Origin: M3007 sp044347755
GTDB lineage: Bacteria > Bacteroidota > Bacteroidia > Chitinophagales > Saprospiraceae
Assembly (NCBI GenBank): GCA_044347755.1
Contig: JBIKUE010000001.1
Location: 69,103 to 133,102 of the forward strand
Direction: 5' to 3'
Length of the DNA: 64,000 nt
Positions within the stretch are counted from its first letter, which is position 1. Every line of letters starts with the position of its first letter. A program made the translations under genes and the position numbers. Below, in pieces: positions 17,210 to 25,968 of this stretch. The notes under the pieces were generated by a model. The model saw only the letters and a list, made by a program, of their open reading frames with translations. It searched no databases and was not told the DNA's origin.

Positions 17210-18643
17210 ATGAAAAAATACCTTTTGCTCGCTGCTGTTTGTGTGGGAAGTTCTCTGCTTTCCGTTTTTATTTACAGCCGATGGATGGCTCCAAGCCAGG
17301 TTGTTTGGTCAAATTCAGGAGGTGAAACACGCCTTGCAGGACTAGTTGATAAATTATTTGAAAACCGGTCAAACGCTGCATTCAGATCTTCCTCTCCAAC
17401 CAACTTTATTCAGGCGGCAGAAGTGGCTACTCCTGCAGTGGTGAATATTCGTGCCTTGATTGAAACGGGCAGTAACCTTTGGGGAAGTGGTTCCCTGACG
17501 GGCTCTTCAGGTTCTGGAGTGGTTGTGGCGCCGGAAGGGTATATCGTGACAAACCATCACGTTGTAGAAAAAAGTAAAGACATTAAAGTTACGCTTGCAG
17601 ATAAACGCACCTACCAGGCCAAGTTGATTGGCTCTGACCCGTCTACGGATATTGCCCTGCTCAAGATTGAAGAAATTGATTTGCCTTTTGTCATTTTTGG
17701 CAATAGTGATTCGGTGTTGGTAGGGGAGTGGGTCCTGGCTGTTGGCAATCCATTTAATCTGGAAAGTACGGTTACGGCCGGGATTGTAAGTGCTAAAGGA
17801 CGCAATATCAATATCCTTTCAGGGGCAGCCAGTATTGAATCATTTATTCAAACCGATGCCGCGGTTAATCCGGGTAATTCAGGAGGTGCGTTGGTTAATA
17901 CCGCTGGAGAATTAGTTGGGGTAAATACTGCAATCATAACGGAATCAGGAAGTTATGAGGGTTACTCCTTTGCTGTCCCCTCTAATTTGGTAAAGAAAAT
18001 TGTATCGGATCTCCGGGAATTTGGTTCGGTACAAAGAGCTTTCCTTGGGGTAGGCATTCAGGATCTGGATAGTGAAACAGCCCGTGAATTGGGACTTCCT
18101 AATGCAGAGGGTGTTCTGATCAACCGGGTAACCACGGAAGGCGCAGCCTCCGACGCCGGCCTGAAACCCGGTGATGTGCTGGTAGGGGTAGACAATACCC
18201 GGGTGCGAAGCACTTCGGAATTGCAGGAATATGTAGGACGCTTCCGGCCCGGGGAAACGGTTCAGGTGGATTATTGGCGTGATAACCGGCGCCTAAGATC
18301 AAGAATTGTCCTGAAAGATGTCAATAATTCCACTAAAATAGCCCGTGCTTCAGGAAACGAAATGGAGGCAGAACTTGGTTTGGCCTTGCGTAGCCTGAGC
18401 AGGGAGGAGCAACGCAAACTGCGATTGCAAGGGGTCATGGTGAGCAGTGTTCGAAGAGGAAGCGTTGTTTTTCAAACCAATATGCAGCCCGGATTTGTAA
18501 TTACCGGTATCAATGGTAAAAGGGTAAGCAATGTAACAGATGCTATTGAAGCCATGCAAAGTGCTTATATTAATCTTACTCTAGACGGGTATTATGAGGG
18601 GGAGTCAGATCTTTACTCATACCGTTTCAAGAAGGGCGGGTAA
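17210..18643 (+). CDS. Do/HtrA-type periplasmic serine protease
   Basis: 477 residues. An N-terminal hydrophobic helix (residues 5-22) exports or anchors the protein. The trypsin-like domain carries the triad His117 (TNHHV), Asp147 (DPSTDIALL) and Ser224 (NPGNSGGAL). A PDZ domain follows at about 270-370 (AFLGVGIQDLD, GLKPGDVLVGVDN), and a second, more divergent one ends the protein (GVMVSSVRRGSVVFQTNMQPGFVITGINGKRV). Such proteases degrade or refold damaged envelope proteins. The gene ends directly at the end of the convergent hldD gene, with no spacer. Confidence 0.92.
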   Translation: MKKYLLLAAVCVGSSLLSVFIYSRWMAPSQVVWSNSGGETRLAGLVDKLFENRSNAAFRSSSPTNFIQAAEVATPAVVNIRALIETGSNLWGSGSLTGSSGSGVVVAPEGYIVTNHHVVEKSKDIKVTLADKRTYQAKLIGSDPSTDIALLKIEEIDLPFVIFGNSDSVLVGEWVLAVGNPFNLESTVTAGIVSAKGRNINILSGAASIESFIQTDAAVNPGNSGGALVNTAGELVGVNTAIITESGSYEGYSFAVPSNLVKKIVSDLREFGSVQRAFLGVGIQDLDSETARELGLPNAEGVLINRVTTEGAASDAGLKPGDVLVGVDNTRVRSTSELQEYVGRFRPGETVQVDYWRDNRRLRSRIVLKDVNNSTKIARASGNEMEAELGLALRSLSREEQRKLRLQGVMVSSVRRGSVVFQTNMQPGFVITGINGKRVSNVTDAIEAMQSAYINLTLDGYYEGESDLYSYRFKKGG

Positions 18644-19627
18644 TTACCAGATTTGTTCTTCCTTTAAATAACGTTGTACGTAATCCGTAATTCCTTCTTC
18701 GAGGCCAATGAACGGCTCGGTGTAACCGGCTTCCCGTAGCTTGTCCATATTAGCCTGTGTGTAATATTGGTAGGTATCCCGAATATCCAAAGGGGTGTCC
18801 ATAAATGAAATTTGTGGCTCCAGCCCCAAGGCATGAAAAGTACCTTTGGCTAAATCAAGAAAGGTGCGTGCCTGACCGGTTCCGAGGTTGTAAATGCCTT
18901 TTTCTGGCTTTTGCTCCAGGAAATGAAGTAATACGTCTACAACGTCTTTCACATAGATAAAATCCCGGCTTTGCGCTCCATCCTGGAAGTCCGGCCTATG
19001 GGAGCGGAATAACTTCATGGCCCCGGTTGCTTTGATCTGACGGGCGGTATGAAAAATTACAGAAGCCATCCGACCTTTATGGTATTCATTAGGGCCATAG
19101 ACGTTGAAAAATTTGAATCCGGCCCAATGAGGAGGCTGGCCATTCGCTGAACTGCCAAAGGCCGTTTCAAGCACCCATACATCAAAATCCTGTTTGCTCT
19201 GCCCATAAGGATTTAAGGGCTTTAGCAGTGGAATGGAAGCGTGATCATCTACATATCCGTGCTCTCCCAAGCCATAAGTCGCTGCACTGCTGGCATATAA
19301 AAGGGGTATATCAAACCCAGCACAAATCATCCACATAGCACGCGAGTACTCCAGGTTTAACTCGTTGAAAATCTGCACATTCTGCTCTGTAGTGTCGGTC
19401 CGTGCGCCAAGATGTATGACTGCATCCACATCTGAGTGGTTACGTTCCAGCCACCGTACAAAATTATTGCGGTGCATTTGCCCCCACAGTTTCTTGCCTT
19501 CCAAATTCCTGGTTTTTTCCGGTCTTGAAAATTCATCTACCGCCAGAATATCTGAATAACCAGCTTCATTGAGCCGTTTAATCATGCAGGAACCAATAAA
19601 TCCTGCCGCTCCTGTAACTACTATCAT
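18644..19627 (-). CDS. hldD: ADP-glyceromanno-heptose 6-epimerase
   Basis: 327 residues of extended short-chain dehydrogenase type. The NADP-binding motif TGAAGFIGS is at residues 5-13; the catalytic region holds the SSAATYG strand and YGQSK. The segments LAVDEFSRPEKTRNLEGKKL and FFNVYGPNEYHKGRMASV are characteristic of HldD (RfaD) rather than of UDP-galactose epimerases. The enzyme makes ADP-L-glycero-D-manno-heptose for the LPS inner core. It abuts the protease gene end to end. Confidence 0.92.
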   Translation of the reverse strand: MIVVTGAAGFIGSCMIKRLNEAGYSDILAVDEFSRPEKTRNLEGKKLWGQMHRNNFVRWLERNHSDVDAVIHLGARTDTTEQNVQIFNELNLEYSRAMWMICAGFDIPLLYASSAATYGLGEHGYVDDHASIPLLKPLNPYGQSKQDFDVWVLETAFGSSANGQPPHWAGFKFFNVYGPNEYHKGRMASVIFHTARQIKATGAMKLFRSHRPDFQDGAQSRDFIYVKDVVDVLLHFLEQKPEKGIYNLGTGQARTFLDLAKGTFHALGLEPQISFMDTPLDIRDTYQYYTQANMDKLREAGYTEPFIGLEEGITDYVQRYLKEEQIW

Positions 19628-19667
19628 ACAGAGGGTAAGTGATTGAATGTTTAAACGAGGGTTTGGG

Positions 19668-20726
19668 TTAAATGCTTTGCAGGTTTATCTTTAGATTAGC
19701 AGTGAAAAAACCATGTTCCCGACTGGTACGGAGTTCATGTTGGTCCGGGTAAATCAGGTCCAGCTGCCGTTCCACATTGCGTAGACCAATACCCCCAACG
19801 TCACTACTGGGAACCATGTTTTTATCCGCATCGGGGTCGAGAGTGTTTTGAACGACAAACGAGAGATTTTGATCGTGTAAAGAGATTCGGATTGAAATCT
19901 GTACGTCGCCGGTAGTGCCGCCGGCCCCGTGTTTGAAACTATTCTCTACAAATGGCAAGAGCAGTAAGGGCGCTATTGACGTATGAGGGTTGTCAATTTC
20001 TTCCTGATAATTAACCGTTAATCGTTTGCTGTATCTCAGTTTCTCCAACTCTATGTAATCCTGAATAATCCTGGCTTCGTCAGTTACGGAAATCCTTGGA
20101 GCTCTGCACTCATAGAGTACAAAGCGCATGATTTTTGATAACATCATGATGGCATCAGGAGTTTTGTCACTCTTTTTCCGGGCCAGCACGTATAGGTTGT
20201 TGAGGGTGTTGAACAAAAAGTGTGGATTGGTTTGAGCGCGCAAAAAACTAAGTTCTGATTGAAGTTTTTCCCGCATGAGCTCCTGTTCAAATTCAAGGCT
20301 TTTGTAATGAACCCGAATCATTTTTATCGTAACAGCCGCGGCCAATGTGATGAACAAGTCAAATTCCGTGAGTAATAACCCTTTGGGATTAAACAGGTTA
20401 TAAGATTCTCCAGGGCGAAATATCGGGAAATATATGTAGGCTATTTCCAGTCGGTACAGTACCGTTGCAACGCCGAAAGCCAACAATAATAATCCCAACA
20501 ACTTCCAGAGTTTGCTCCGGTCCAAATACAAGGGTATCACATAATAAAAGACGAAATAGGTCAGGAGCAGTTTCACCGGTAAGGAGAACAATTCCCCGAT
20601 GAGCGCATCCTGAAAGTTTTCTTCCAGGGGAATACGCGCAAGAAGGCAAAACAGTACGGCATTTAAAGGGACATAAACGACCCAGAATAAGATGTGAAGC
20701 GAAATTCTTTGCCAGTGAAGCTTCAT
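19668..20726 (-). CDS. LytS/YehU-type sensor histidine kinase
   Basis: 352 residues with four N-terminal membrane helices (about residues 10-30, 45-65, 75-92 and 118-136), a short coiled coil, and the His_kinase domain: the phospho-acceptor His169 lies in RAQTNPHFLFNTLNNLY, and the ATP-binding part shows PLLLLPFVENSFKHGAGG and GGIGLRNVERQLDLIY. These kinases normally signal to LytTR-type response regulators, usually encoded next door; none is seen here, so the partner is elsewhere. No extracytoplasmic sensor domain is evident. Confidence 0.88.
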   Translation of the reverse strand: MKLHWQRISLHILFWVVYVPLNAVLFCLLARIPLEENFQDALIGELFSLPVKLLLTYFVFYYVIPLYLDRSKLWKLLGLLLLAFGVATVLYRLEIAYIYFPIFRPGESYNLFNPKGLLLTEFDLFITLAAAVTIKMIRVHYKSLEFEQELMREKLQSELSFLRAQTNPHFLFNTLNNLYVLARKKSDKTPDAIMMLSKIMRFVLYECRAPRISVTDEARIIQDYIELEKLRYSKRLTVNYQEEIDNPHTSIAPLLLLPFVENSFKHGAGGTTGDVQISIRISLHDQNLSFVVQNTLDPDADKNMVPSSDVGGIGLRNVERQLDLIYPDQHELRTSREHGFFTANLKINLQSI

Positions 20727-20772
20727 AATCAGGTATTTATATTGTGATTAGCGTGATATAGTTGATCTGTTT

Positions 20773-21102
20773 TCAGGCTATCCGTAGACCATTTTCTACC
20801 TTTCTTTCAGGTTCAAGCAGGATTACGCTTTGGTCGGCGCCGACCACACCCAGCACCAGGCATTCCGAGAAAAAATTGGCAATTTGTTTGGGCGGAAAAT
20901 TCACTACAGCAATCACTTGTTTCCCAATGAGATCTTCAATGGTGTATAACTTGGTGATCTGCGCCGAGCTTTTCTTTATACCCAAAGGTCCAAAATCGAT
21001 CTGAAGCTGATAGGCAGGTTTTCGGGCGCCTTCAAAAATGCTTGCTCCGAGGATCGTTCCAACCCGGATGTCAACCTTTTCAAAATCTTCCCATGTAATC
21101 AT
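20773..21102 (-). CDS. csaA: CsaA-like tRNA-binding-domain protein
   Basis: 109 residues, entirely one OB-fold of the EMAP/Arc1p type: FEKVDIRVGTILGASIFEGA, YQLQIDFGPLGIKKSSAQIT, VVNFPPKQIANFFSECLVLG. CsaA proteins bind tRNA-like structures and are described as export-related chaperones in Bacillus. It stands 15 nt downstream of the GH31 gene on the same strand and may share its transcript. Confidence 0.9.
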   Translation of the reverse strand: MITWEDFEKVDIRVGTILGASIFEGARKPAYQLQIDFGPLGIKKSSAQITKLYTIEDLIGKQVIAVVNFPPKQIANFFSECLVLGVVGADQSVILLEPERKVENGLRIA

Positions 21103-21117
21103 GATTGATTCAAGAAT

Positions 21118-23628
21118 TTAGCCTTCCCATTCTATTTTTTCAAATTCCGGTGTGATAGTGAGCGTATACAAGGAGCGCTCCCGAAGTTTCAACTCCTTGA
21201 TAGGCATTTCTTTTCCATCAACCAAACAGCTCTTAACATACATAGGGAACCCTACCAGGTAAATTTTCACCTTCTTGTAATCAGCTGTATAATGGCCTTC
21301 TTTTCGCTGGCGTAAGGAGAAAGCATTTTCCTTACCCTCAGTTTCCAGAATTTTCAGACTGAATGCTTCGTTTTTGTACCCAAACCCCTCTCCGGAATCT
21401 TCATATAAGTGACTGGTTTCCAGTCCGTTTTTATAATAGACATAAAGGGTTAACTCCTCAATAGCCTCACCGGTATGTTGCCGAGCCGGGTAAACGGGTA
21501 AAACAGCACCTTCACGCACAAAAAACGGAATCTGATCAGGCATAATATTCACAAAAACCTCCCCGCTGTTTACCTGCCCGGTCCAGAAATAATACCATTT
21601 ACCTTTAGGCAAATAAACTCCCTGGCGCTGAACCTTGGACTGAATCACCGGACTGACCAGAATGTGCTCACCAAATAGAAAATCGCGTTCCTGTTCCCAA
21701 AGCTTCGGATCTGAAGCATCTGCAAAAGCAAGATGACGTAATACCGGACGACCATCCAAACTGTGCAACCACATAGCAGAGTACAAACAAGGTAACATGA
21801 AGTATCTCAGCTCAATGGCTTTTTTCGCTAAATCGGTCCATTTATCCCCGAAAGACCAGGGTTCCTGGTCTAAAAGGTGAAGATTTGGATCCGTAAGCTC
21901 AGCTTCTTCAGCTGGTAATGCATCGCCGGCACTGTGTTTTCCAATGCTGTGGACACGCATAAGTGGATGAAAAACCCCCAGTTGCAACCATCGAACAAAC
22001 AACTCTCCATCTGCATTTCCGGCAAAACCTCCGATATCTGTACCACAAAAGGAAAATCCTGAAATCGCCAGGCGCTGACACTGGATATTGGCAATTTGCA
22101 AATGTTCCCAGGTGGAACAATTATCGCCTGTCCATACGGCTGCATAACGTTGACCACCGCTGTAGGTGGCGCGGGTAAGCAAAAAAGGTCTTTTTTCTGG
22201 TTGGAGATTCAGAAAGCCATCATAGGAGGCTCTGTTCATTTGTTGCCCGTATATGTTATGGGCTTTTCTATGGCTACAAGGATACCCGTCATGATGGTGC
22301 ATCACATGATCCGGCAGGGTTTTGTGGTTTACATGAAAAACCGCGGGTTCATTCATGTCATTCCAGAAACCTGAAATCCCAATGTTTCGATACATATCCT
22401 CGTACAGGTTTCCCCACCAATCTCTCACAGAAGGCTTTGTGAAATCCGGGAAGGCACAAAACCCCGGCCAAACCGGGGCTTTGGCAACCTCTCCGTCAAC
22501 CGTTTTCAGGAACATATCTTGCTGAATTCCATCCTGATATACGCTATAGTTTGGGTCGTCCTTGATACCGGGATCAATCATTGCCACGGTATTAAATCCC
22601 ATTTTACGCAAATCGTCTACCAACAATTTCGGGTTAGGAAATCCTTTTTTATCCCAGGTGAAACAGCGATAGCCGTCCATATAGTCTATATCAAGATAAA
22701 TAGCATCACAGGGTATTTTTCGACTGCGGAACCCTTCGGCAATTTCCCGAACGTGGCTGTCAGGATAATAACTCCAGCGGCATTGGTGAAAACCAAGAGC
22801 CCAAACTGGCGGCAATTCATGTACGCCGGTTAGTTGAGCGTAATGGCGGGCCACATCTTCCAGGCCTGGCCCCATCAGGAAGTAGTAGTTTATTTCGCCT
22901 CCTGCTGCTGAAAAGGTCGTTACACCCGTTTGCTGACTATCAAAATCAAAATGAGTCCGATAGCTGTTGTCGAAAAATATGCCATAGGCAATGCCATGGT
23001 TCAGGGCATAATAGAATGGAATAGCGCGATACAGAGGGTCTGTTTCTCTTCCATAGGCATAGGAGTCTGAGCACCAGTTTTCGAAGGATTGGCCCGCCAG
23101 ATTTACGCCACAGGATTTATCTCCCAAGCCGAAAAAAAACTCCTTTTTGTGGCAGATTTTTTCCATCCGGAGTTCGCTCCAACCCTTCATGATGGTTCTT
23201 TTGGCTGAAAAACCGCCTTCATCTTCACAAAGCGTACGATCATCAGAATCGTAAAACTTGACCCGTAAATCAAGCTTGGAGACCACCACCTGCAAGGCTC
23301 CTGAGTCCAATAAATATTCGCCGTCTTTTTCTTCCAGTCGGACGGTTACTTTTTCCGTGGCCAATTCAGGATCCATGGCATAGGAGAAATCGGACTGGAA
23401 TACTCCTTCAGGCGCGTATCGAAGACGAAAAATGCCAGTAGCCAGCACTGAAATGCGCAAGCTTACGCCGTTGTGGCATACAAATTCATAAGCGCCATCA
23501 TGCCACATGACGCTGGCTACTTCATTTGGACGGATCCATTGGTATACATCCTCATAACGCTCACTAATGCTGGCCTCTGAAAAATCAATCTCAGTGGGCG
23601 GAATGGCTTTTTCTGGTTGATCAGTCAT
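21118..23628 (-). CDS. GH31 alpha-glucosidase, cytoplasmic
   Basis: 836 residues of glycoside hydrolase family 31. It has an N-terminal galactose-mutarotase-like beta domain (to about residue 250), then the catalytic barrel with PPVWALGFHQCRWSYYP, the nucleophile Asp near residue 425 in GFWNDMNEPAVF and the acid/base region WTGDN near 500. A C-terminal beta domain follows. Family members hydrolyse alpha-glucosidic bonds, mainly of maltose-type oligosaccharides. There is no signal peptide, so the enzyme should act on imported sugars. The SusC/SusD pair of this window is about 15 kb away and not obviously linked. Confidence 0.92.
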   Translation of the reverse strand: MTDQPEKAIPPTEIDFSEASISERYEDVYQWIRPNEVASVMWHDGAYEFVCHNGVSLRISVLATGIFRLRYAPEGVFQSDFSYAMDPELATEKVTVRLEEKDGEYLLDSGALQVVVSKLDLRVKFYDSDDRTLCEDEGGFSAKRTIMKGWSELRMEKICHKKEFFFGLGDKSCGVNLAGQSFENWCSDSYAYGRETDPLYRAIPFYYALNHGIAYGIFFDNSYRTHFDFDSQQTGVTTFSAAGGEINYYFLMGPGLEDVARHYAQLTGVHELPPVWALGFHQCRWSYYPDSHVREIAEGFRSRKIPCDAIYLDIDYMDGYRCFTWDKKGFPNPKLLVDDLRKMGFNTVAMIDPGIKDDPNYSVYQDGIQQDMFLKTVDGEVAKAPVWPGFCAFPDFTKPSVRDWWGNLYEDMYRNIGISGFWNDMNEPAVFHVNHKTLPDHVMHHHDGYPCSHRKAHNIYGQQMNRASYDGFLNLQPEKRPFLLTRATYSGGQRYAAVWTGDNCSTWEHLQIANIQCQRLAISGFSFCGTDIGGFAGNADGELFVRWLQLGVFHPLMRVHSIGKHSAGDALPAEEAELTDPNLHLLDQEPWSFGDKWTDLAKKAIELRYFMLPCLYSAMWLHSLDGRPVLRHLAFADASDPKLWEQERDFLFGEHILVSPVIQSKVQRQGVYLPKGKWYYFWTGQVNSGEVFVNIMPDQIPFFVREGAVLPVYPARQHTGEAIEELTLYVYYKNGLETSHLYEDSGEGFGYKNEAFSLKILETEGKENAFSLRQRKEGHYTADYKKVKIYLVGFPMYVKSCLVDGKEMPIKELKLRERSLYTLTITPEFEKIEWEG

Positions 23629-23751
23629 GCTGCTTTGATTTCAGCGCTAAGGTACGAAGCAATGGTTCAGGCAATCCGGTAAAAAAAGAAAACATGAGTT
23701 CTCCCGAATTTTTCATGGTTGCTCCTGTTTATATGATTAAATCGCATCCCT

Positions 23752-23854
23752 GACCTCGCAAGAGGTCCAACTGACGCCGCGAGGTTGGACCTCTTGCGAG
23801 GTCCTAAAATCACATAACCCATGTTGCTACAAAGGTTAGACCTCTGCCGAGGTC
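23752..23854. repeat. Inverted repeat with 20-bp perfect arms plus a third degenerate copy
   Basis: Arms 23752-23771 and 23784-23803 are exact reverse complements around a 12-nt loop; each arm is itself nearly palindromic (GACCTCGCAAGAGGTC). A copy of the right arm with four changes is at 23835-23854. From memory, GAGGTC/GACCTC palindromes of this kind are dispersed intergenic elements in several Bacteroidota. Confidence 0.85.
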
Positions 23855-23875
23855 TGCTGCGCAAAGCCATAAAAC

Positions 23876-23914
23876 AAACATGAGCCACCCCAAAATTCGG
23901 GATGACTCATGTTT
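23876..23914 (-). terminator. Hairpin after the 23939-25204 gene, similar to that at 5829
   Basis: AAACATGAG at 23876-23884 pairs with CTCATGTTT at 23906-23914; the inner CCCC pairs with GGG. On the minus strand a GTTTTAT tail follows. Outer stem and tail match the hairpin at 5829-5867. Confidence 0.65.
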
Positions 23915-23938
23915 GGCTGTTTATCAGCAATCGAGACT

Positions 23939-25204
23939 TCAGAAATAAATCGTTCCATACAACGCAAATAAAGGAGTGCGTTGCGACTTGATACGAATGC
24001 CATTGTTGGTGAGGGTGCCATTTTTGGACAGCAAATCCATGTTGGTAAAACGTCGGAAGGGTAGGGTTCCCTGCATCCCCAGTTCAAAAACCGGACTCAC
24101 ACGTAAACCAAGCCCCAGCATGGCGTTCACATTCCAGCTTTTATAAGTTTCATCACTGATATTACTGATTTCATCTTCTGCGATCTGATCATTCAGCGTG
24201 AGTTGATATTCACCGGAATAATTCAGTCGGTCTGCTTTGGTGTTCAAGGTTCTGACAAAAGAGAAACCACCAAATACTTTTAATGGCTTGGCTGCCTGCC
24301 AGTAAATCATAACGGGTAATTCTACGCGTTGCAAACGACTAACCGGAATGTAAACCTGACCGTTCAGCGAATCTGCCAGGGTATTTGTGCCCGGAACACT
24401 GGTTACTTCAGCGCCAGTTGCAACATTACGCGCCGTAATTTCTCCTTCCAGATTGTCTGTATAAAAATCTGAATTGACGGCAACCACCGGGCGATGATTT
24501 TTTTCCGGCGTATGAATATTGTACAGCAAACCTGCCCTGAGTCCCCATTTACGGGCAATTGCCCAATCTGCTGTTACACCTGTTGAAAATCCGTTGATGG
24601 TGGTGAATTGTTCGGTACTGGCCATGGAGGTAGCACCAATTGTCCAGAATGGCTTAAAGTCGGGGTTTCCTTTTTGAACGCTGATGCCTGTTGGAAGTAT
24701 TTGCGGCTGAACCTCCGACCTGGGAGTTAGGCTACCTACCAACTGTGGCTCCACAGAAATCATCACGATTTGGATAGGTGCTGGGGTAACTGGATCTGCA
24801 ATGCCAGCAATAGGTGGTTGGTTTTCAAGTAGTTGGATATTTTCCTGAGGTGAAGGCTGGCCAGCGGCGGTTGTGCGTTTTTGTGTATATTTTTTAGGTT
24901 GATCTTTGACTTTGGCGGTTGTTATTAAGGAAGATGATGCCACTGATGGGGCAATTTCAGGAGTAGCCGGGGCGGCTTCCCGGGCCATTTTGTGGGTATC
25001 ATTCCAATTTGTGACAGGCGTTTCCTCCCTGGGCACATTTTGACCTTCAGGTTGCTGCAGCCACCACCCAGCCAGGATAGCCAGTGGAAGTAACAAAAGG
25101 CTTAACCACCACCATACAGCACGACGGCGCTTTTTTACCGGCATTTCGCGATCCAGCATTTGCTGCATCGCGTTCCAACCTCTGTCAACTGTATTATTTT
25201 CCAT
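23939..25204 (-). CDS. Membrane-anchored protein with C-terminal beta-barrel, partner of the ECF sigma factor
   Basis: 421 residues. A short cytoplasmic start (residues 1-27, basic KKRRR at the end) precedes one membrane helix (WWWLSLLLLPLAILAGWWL). Then comes a low-complexity Pro/Thr/Gln linker to about residue 180 and a C-terminal half with barrel-like strands (WGLRAGLLYNIHTPEK, LPVMIYWQAAKPLKVFGGFS, GTLPFRRFTNM, final Phe). The gene is 35 nt downstream of an ECF sigma factor. The topology with a short cytosolic tail and a membrane helix is that of transmembrane anti-sigma factors, but a standard anti-sigma domain is not recognisable. Role inferred from position. Confidence 0.65.
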   Translation of the reverse strand: MENNTVDRGWNAMQQMLDREMPVKKRRRAVWWWLSLLLLPLAILAGWWLQQPEGQNVPREETPVTNWNDTHKMAREAAPATPEIAPSVASSSLITTAKVKDQPKKYTQKRTTAAGQPSPQENIQLLENQPPIAGIADPVTPAPIQIVMISVEPQLVGSLTPRSEVQPQILPTGISVQKGNPDFKPFWTIGATSMASTEQFTTINGFSTGVTADWAIARKWGLRAGLLYNIHTPEKNHRPVVAVNSDFYTDNLEGEITARNVATGAEVTSVPGTNTLADSLNGQVYIPVSRLQRVELPVMIYWQAAKPLKVFGGFSFVRTLNTKADRLNYSGEYQLTLNDQIAEDEISNISDETYKSWNVNAMLGLGLRVSPVFELGMQGTLPFRRFTNMDLLSKNGTLTNNGIRIKSQRTPLFALYGTIYF

Positions 25205-25239
25205 TGTTTACTGCTGTGAAATTTTGGTTCTGGGATGAA

Positions 25240-25815
25240 TTATGGGTGACCGGCTGCTAGTGAAAAGGCCGGATAATGTCTTTGCAAAAGTTCTCTGAGT
25301 TTTTGACGGGCGGTGCTAAGGTGCCATTTGGAAGTGCCCTCGCTCATTTTCAGGTTTTCCGCTATTTCCGCATGGCTATATCCCTCAATGGCATACATTC
25401 GGAAAACATCCTGCGAGGTTTGGGGTAGGGTTCGAATCACTTTAAGGATATCCTCCTCGTAAAATGACTCATGTCCACGATCTGGTACACTTTGATCGTG
25501 ATCTTCCAAAACCAAAAAATGCAGATAGCGGGAGTTTTCCCGATAATAATCTGCCATACAGTGATAAACCAGTCTGCGCATCCAACCCTCCAGGCTACCC
25601 TTATTGGCGTAGGTATGAATCTTTTTAAAAACCCGCATCATTCCATTATTTACCACTTCAATGGCGGTGTCTTCATCTTTGGTATACCGACGCACCATAC
25701 GAAGCATCTCGGGAAAAAAACGGCGGTAGAGCGCTTCCTGAGCGCGCCTGTCGTTTGCAGCGCAACCTGCAACGAGCTCCTGATCCGTGTATTGTTTTTT
25801 CCCGAATATGGCCAC
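25240..25815 (-). CDS. ECF-type RNA polymerase sigma factor
   Basis: 191 residues with region 2 (ALYRRFFPEMLRMVRRYTKDEDTAIEVVNNGMMRVFKKI) and region 4 (LPQTSQDVFRMYAIEGYSHAEIAENLKMSEGTSKWHLSTARQKL). The start is a GTG at 25815; an in-frame stop lies four codons upstream, and there is no earlier ATG. The gene directly downstream encodes a membrane-anchored protein that probably controls it. The target promoters are unknown. Confidence 0.9.
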   Translation of the reverse strand: MAIFGKKQYTDQELVAGCAANDRRAQEALYRRFFPEMLRMVRRYTKDEDTAIEVVNNGMMRVFKKIHTYANKGSLEGWMRRLVYHCMADYYRENSRYLHFLVLEDHDQSVPDRGHESFYEEDILKVIRTLPQTSQDVFRMYAIEGYSHAEIAENLKMSEGTSKWHLSTARQKLRELLQRHYPAFSLAAGHP

Positions 25816-25968
25816 AGTCTGCTGCTAGTTTAAACGGGGTTGGTAAAAAGGATGAATGTTGTTGATACGGTTTTCATCCGGAAATTTCCTGTAAGACAGT
25901 TCATTGATCGAAAAAGGTTGGGTAGTGTGTCCACAAAAATATGACCTTCCGGCATCAATTCTTTAAAT

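Larger units (their letters stand above)
23629..23938. other. Intergenic region with palindromic repeats, no gene
   Basis: About 310 nt between GH31 and the barrel-protein gene, both on the minus strand. It holds the inverted repeat at 23752-23803, a degenerate third copy of one arm at 23835-23854 and the hairpin at 23876-23914. Short open frames here are made by the repeats and look non-coding. Confidence 0.7.

Noticed and set aside
23667..23888. Small minus-strand open frame of 73 codons
   Set aside because: It is made almost entirely of the palindromic repeats between two genes.
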